Assembly (NCBI GenBank): GCA_016297645.1
Contig: JAEDGF010000003.1
Span: 1-60,703 of the forward strand
DNA from: Clostridiaceae bacterium
GTDB taxonomy: Bacteria; Bacillota; Clostridia; Oscillospirales; Acutalibacteraceae
Reading direction: 5' to 3'
Length of the DNA stretch: 60,703 nucleotides
Of the stretch, positions 58,093 to 60,703 are shown piece after piece; the stretch's first letter is position 1, and every line of letters starts with the position of its first letter. The translations under genes were made by a program, and so were the position numbers. The notes under the pieces are model-generated. The model ran no database searches, was not told the origin of the DNA, and saw only the letters and a program-made list of their open reading frames with translations.

Positions 58093-60567
58093 TTATTCGC
58101 CGCATGACGGTGCTTCGGCTTCCGTGCTTTCTTTTTTGAATTTGTATGGAAGCTGCATTGCAAATTTTATCACATGAACTGCGACGGCTTGTATCTCACC
58201 GAGTGTGATACCCTCTTGATGTCCGAGTGTTTCAAGGAGTGTGCCGTCCGGTACTTGCTTTCCGACTCTTGCACCGCCCGGCATAAGCACATCAACACCG
58301 GCTCTTACGCGGTAAGCCTGATCTCTCATTGCCGGGAATTCGGGAGAAGCGGAGCTTTGCATCCACCAGTCCGTCATCACTGCGCCGTCAAAGCCCCATT
58401 CACCGCGCAAAACGGTTGTCACAAGCTCGAAATTGTAGTGACCCCACACGCCGTTTATCTTGTTGTACGAGGTCATGATTGTTTTGGGCTTCGCTTCCTT
58501 TACGCATATCTCAAAGCCTTTGAGGTAGATTTCCCTTAATGCCCTCTCGGCTACAACGGAATTGTTTTTCGTGCGCCGTGTTTCCTGGTTGTTGCAGCAG
58601 AAGTGCTTGGGGCAAGCCGAAACACCGGTGCTTTGCAAACCGCGCACAACGGCAGCCGCGCTTTTACCCGAAACGAGCGGATCTTCCGAAAAATACTCGA
58701 AATTTCTTCCGCAAAGGGGATTCCTGTGAATATTCATTCCGGGTGCAAGGAGAACATCAGAGCCGCGTTCGAGCATTTCTTTGCCGAGAAGATTATATAC
58801 TTTCTCGACAAGCTCGCCGTTCCATGTCGCCGCAAGCGCCGTCCCGTTCGGGAGGAGTGCCGAGGATTCGCAAAGACGAATTCCGGAGGGGCCGTCCGTG
58901 CAGGTAACCGGCGGAATGCCCTTCTCTCTCAGCGATGGGAGAACGCCGCAGAAAACAGAGGCGTTGCCCTTCGCGCCGAGCGGGGAGTTCATGACATATG
59001 CACCTCTTGTTATCGCTTCGAGTTCATCGTTTGTCAGCGTGCCGACCAGCTCTTCGACCGTTGCATAGCCGGACAAAACATCGTCAAGGGTTATCTTTCT
59101 GTCCGTTCTTGCTATGTAGGGCGGAAGTGAATCGAAAATTCTCTCTTTGAGATCAACGGTTCTTGTGGGTGCAGGTTCAAATGCTTTTGATACTTTTCCG
59201 TTCAGACGAAGCGGTCTTAACCGCATGAAACGGTTCTCGTATTCAACAGCGGAAACCTCCGAAAGCTGCTTTATCACGCGCGTTTCCTTGCAGGTGTACA
59301 CACCGACGGACGCAGTGCCGCGTACGCTTGAACCGAGTCGGATGTCATATTCGCCCTTTTCTGTTATATATGCCGATTTTGTTCCGGTGATTCCGCTGTC
59401 GTCATAGCTCGACAGTTCATACACGGAGAAATTCATTGTGACGGTCTGCGTTTCGCCGGGGGCAAGCTCTTTTGTCTTTGCAAATGTGATAAGACGCATT
59501 GCAGGCGTTGCGAGAAGCTCACCGTTATATGCGCAGTAAAGCTGGGCTGTTTCCTTCCCCGGGAACGAGCCGGTGTTTTTTATGTCCGCCGTTACAGTGA
59601 AAGAGTCGCCGTCTTGTGAAAGACGAGCGTTCGAGTATTCAAAGGTCGTGTACGAAAGTCCGTAACCGAACGGGAACAACACCTTTTCGGGGGCAAAGGT
59701 TTCAAAATATCTGTATCCTACGAAGATGTCTTCAACATATTTGTTGAGCTTTTTGCCGCCGAAATTGTCTGAGGACGGGTAATCGGTATATTCCCGCGCG
59801 ACAGTATCCGTCAATTTGCCCGAGGGGGTGACGGCACCCGATACGATATCCGCAACAGCGTTGCCGGTTTCCATGCCGCCCTGCCAGCAGATAAGCGCAC
59901 ACGGAATGTTATATTTCTCTATCCATGACAGATCCATTACGGAACCGATGTTGAGTATTACGCAGGTTCTTTCAAAGCTCTCCGCCACGAGAGAGATCAT
60001 GTTTTCTTCTTCGTCGGTCAGGTAATAGCTGCCCTTTTCGAGGGTGTTCTCTCTGTCCTCACCGGCTGCGCGGCCTATGACTACAAATGCCGTGTCCGAT
60101 CTCTCGGCGGCGTCCTTTACGAGGGCATACGAAACGGGCATTTCGTCATGGCACATGGGCCAGTGTCCCCAAAAACCGTTGTCGACAGGGTTCTTTTTGC
60201 GCCAGTCGGCGTATATTTTGTCAAGCTCTTTGTCGATGATTATATTTTTGTTTGCTTTCAGCCCGTCGGCAATGCTTACCGTGTAGTGCGGATTAACATC
60301 TCCGCCCGAACCGTATCCTACAAAAAATGTATCATACTGCACTCTGCCGAAAACGGACACGGTGTTGTCCTTCGTCAGCGGCAAAACGCCCTTTTCGTTT
60401 TTGAGCAGGACAACGGATTCAGCGGCAGCCTGACGGCACGCCTCCGAAATTCCTTCCGCCGGCGGCAGAAAAGAGGTTTTATTTTTTGCGCTCGTCTGCG
60501 ATACGCCGTTCGTAACGCCGTTGACCACTACCCCGATAGCGCGGTTGAGCTTTTTAGGTATTTTCAC
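58093..60567 (-). CDS. Glycoside hydrolase family 3 beta-glucosidase with inverted domain order
   Basis: An 824-residue GH3 enzyme in which the domains are rotated. The alpha/beta sandwich comes first (about 40-300: AAAESVVLLKNEKGVLPL; FVVIGRAAGEDREN), then a fibronectin-like domain (FGYGLSYTTFEYSNARL), and the TIM barrel last (about 490-800) with TDGPSGIR, PGMNIHRNPLCGRNFEYFSEDP, KHF and nucleophile Asp733 in VMTDWWM. This inverted arrangement is known from ruminococcal and butyrivibrial beta-glucosidases. No signal peptide, so it acts on imported beta-glucosides. GTG start at 60567, 11 bases after AGGAGG. It probably ends the transcript unit leading into the PAP2 gene. Confidence 0.9.
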   Translation of the reverse strand: MKIPKKLNRAIGVVVNGVTNGVSQTSAKNKTSFLPPAEGISEACRQAAAESVVLLKNEKGVLPLTKDNTVSVFGRVQYDTFFVGYGSGGDVNPHYTVSIADGLKANKNIIIDKELDKIYADWRKKNPVDNGFWGHWPMCHDEMPVSYALVKDAAERSDTAFVVIGRAAGEDRENTLEKGSYYLTDEEENMISLVAESFERTCVILNIGSVMDLSWIEKYNIPCALICWQGGMETGNAVADIVSGAVTPSGKLTDTVAREYTDYPSSDNFGGKKLNKYVEDIFVGYRYFETFAPEKVLFPFGYGLSYTTFEYSNARLSQDGDSFTVTADIKNTGSFPGKETAQLYCAYNGELLATPAMRLITFAKTKELAPGETQTVTMNFSVYELSSYDDSGITGTKSAYITEKGEYDIRLGSSVRGTASVGVYTCKETRVIKQLSEVSAVEYENRFMRLRPLRLNGKVSKAFEPAPTRTVDLKERIFDSLPPYIARTDRKITLDDVLSGYATVEELVGTLTNDELEAITRGAYVMNSPLGAKGNASVFCGVLPSLREKGIPPVTCTDGPSGIRLCESSALLPNGTALAATWNGELVEKVYNLLGKEMLERGSDVLLAPGMNIHRNPLCGRNFEYFSEDPLVSGKSAAAVVRGLQSTGVSACPKHFCCNNQETRRTKNNSVVAERALREIYLKGFEICVKEAKPKTIMTSYNKINGVWGHYNFELVTTVLRGEWGFDGAVMTDWWMQSSASPEFPAMRDQAYRVRAGVDVLMPGGARVGKQVPDGTLLETLGHQEGITLGEIQAVAVHVIKFAMQLPYKFKKESTEAEAPSCGE

Positions 60568-60603
60568 CCGTGACCACCTCCTGATATTTACCTATACTTT
60601 ACC

Positions 60604-60633
60604 ATATTGTACATAAAAAATAAAGTACAATAT
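60604..60633. promoter_or_regulatory. Palindromic operator-like site upstream of the GH3 gene
   Basis: ATATTGTAC (60604-60612) and GTACAATAT (60625-60633), a perfect 9-bp inverted repeat with a 12-base AT spacer, 37 bases before the start codon. A TTGTAC hexamer in the repeat may serve as -35, so a repressor could block transcription here. The regulator is not in the window. Confidence 0.5.
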
Positions 60634-60651
60634 TCTTACTTTTTTGTAACT

Positions 60652-60703
60652 TAGGCTGACGGGATTCAAACCCATGTCGCCCGTCAGTGCCCCTTTTCGG
60701 CAC
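60652..60703 (-). other. tRNA-like 3' end, truncated by window edge
   Basis: Read on the minus strand: a 17-nt arm GTGCC-GAAAAGG-GGCAC (60703-60687), then an arm-like stretch, T-arm ATGGG-TTTGAAT-CCCGT and acceptor-like CAGCCTA (60658-60652). The T-loop has T where C56 is expected, and the 7-nt loop of the first arm lacks T33, so a working tRNA is doubtful. It resembles the sequence at bases 1-53 (19 of 22 identical over the T-arm end; CGAAAA at nearly the same distance). Confidence 0.35.

Overview
The window reads as about 60.7 kb of chromosome from a strictly anaerobic Gram-positive bacterium, most likely a gut-type member of class Clostridia (Oscillospirales/Ruminococcaceae-like; inferred, no 16S here). 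The grounds are GGAGG-type ribosome sites, frequent GTG/TTG starts, a CIRCE-controlled groES-groEL operon, a Gram-positive SOS box, two dockerin proteins, an EFR1-type flavodoxin/ferredoxin, a ferredoxin-fused aldo-keto reductase, GPH and BMP transporters and many glycoside hydrolases. No phage, insertion sequence, CRISPR array or plasmid function was seen.

Layout. 1-9 kb: tRNA-like 3' end, galU, an RlmD-type rRNA methyltransferase, pgcA, a 30-residue membrane peptide, a dockerin-bearing LCAT-like protein, carD, an orphan mazF and a ceramidase-like protein. 9-19.6 kb: a GPH transporter facing an SOS-controlled uvrB-uvrA-rluA operon, then convergent groES-groEL and a secreted orphan protein followed by a degenerate tandem repeat. 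20-28.7 kb: an amino-acid ABC operon whose binding protein looks circularly permuted, a GH4 enzyme, a ferredoxin-fused aldo-keto reductase, a Cys-rich dockerin protein and a lipoprotein. 28.9-35.6 kb: GH3 glucosidase plus a hexuronate operon (epimerase-like protein, KDG kinase, uxuA, uxuB, eda) that carries D-fructuronate through mannonate, KDG and KDPG to pyruvate and glyceraldehyde 3-phosphate. 35.7-45 kb: tgt, EFR1 protein, AT-rich gap, folP, the ACT-domain/DUF711 pair with a GH106-like enzyme, and a gamma carbonic anhydrase homologue.

45.3-57.2 kb is a nucleoside uptake and salvage locus: a PanE-like reductase, deoC (apparently starting at AUU), deoD, deoB, cdd, a BMP-type nucleoside ABC transporter (binding protein, double ATPase, two permeases), deoA/pdp and udk. 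Imported nucleosides are deaminated (Cdd) and phosphorolysed (DeoD, Pdp), the pentose phosphate is isomerised (DeoB) and cleaved (DeoC), and uridine/cytidine can be re-phosphorylated (Udk). The window closes with a PAP2 phosphatase, a second GH3 enzyme of inverted domain order and, on the minus strand, a second tRNA-like 3' end resembling the one at base 1.

The most unusual observations are the AUU start of deoC, the permuted binding protein paired with an ATPase carrying a large insertion, the LCAT-like dockerin protein without the usual catalytic serine, the degenerate 22-23 bp tandem repeat at 19.6 kb, and the inverted tRNA-like sequences at both ends of the window.
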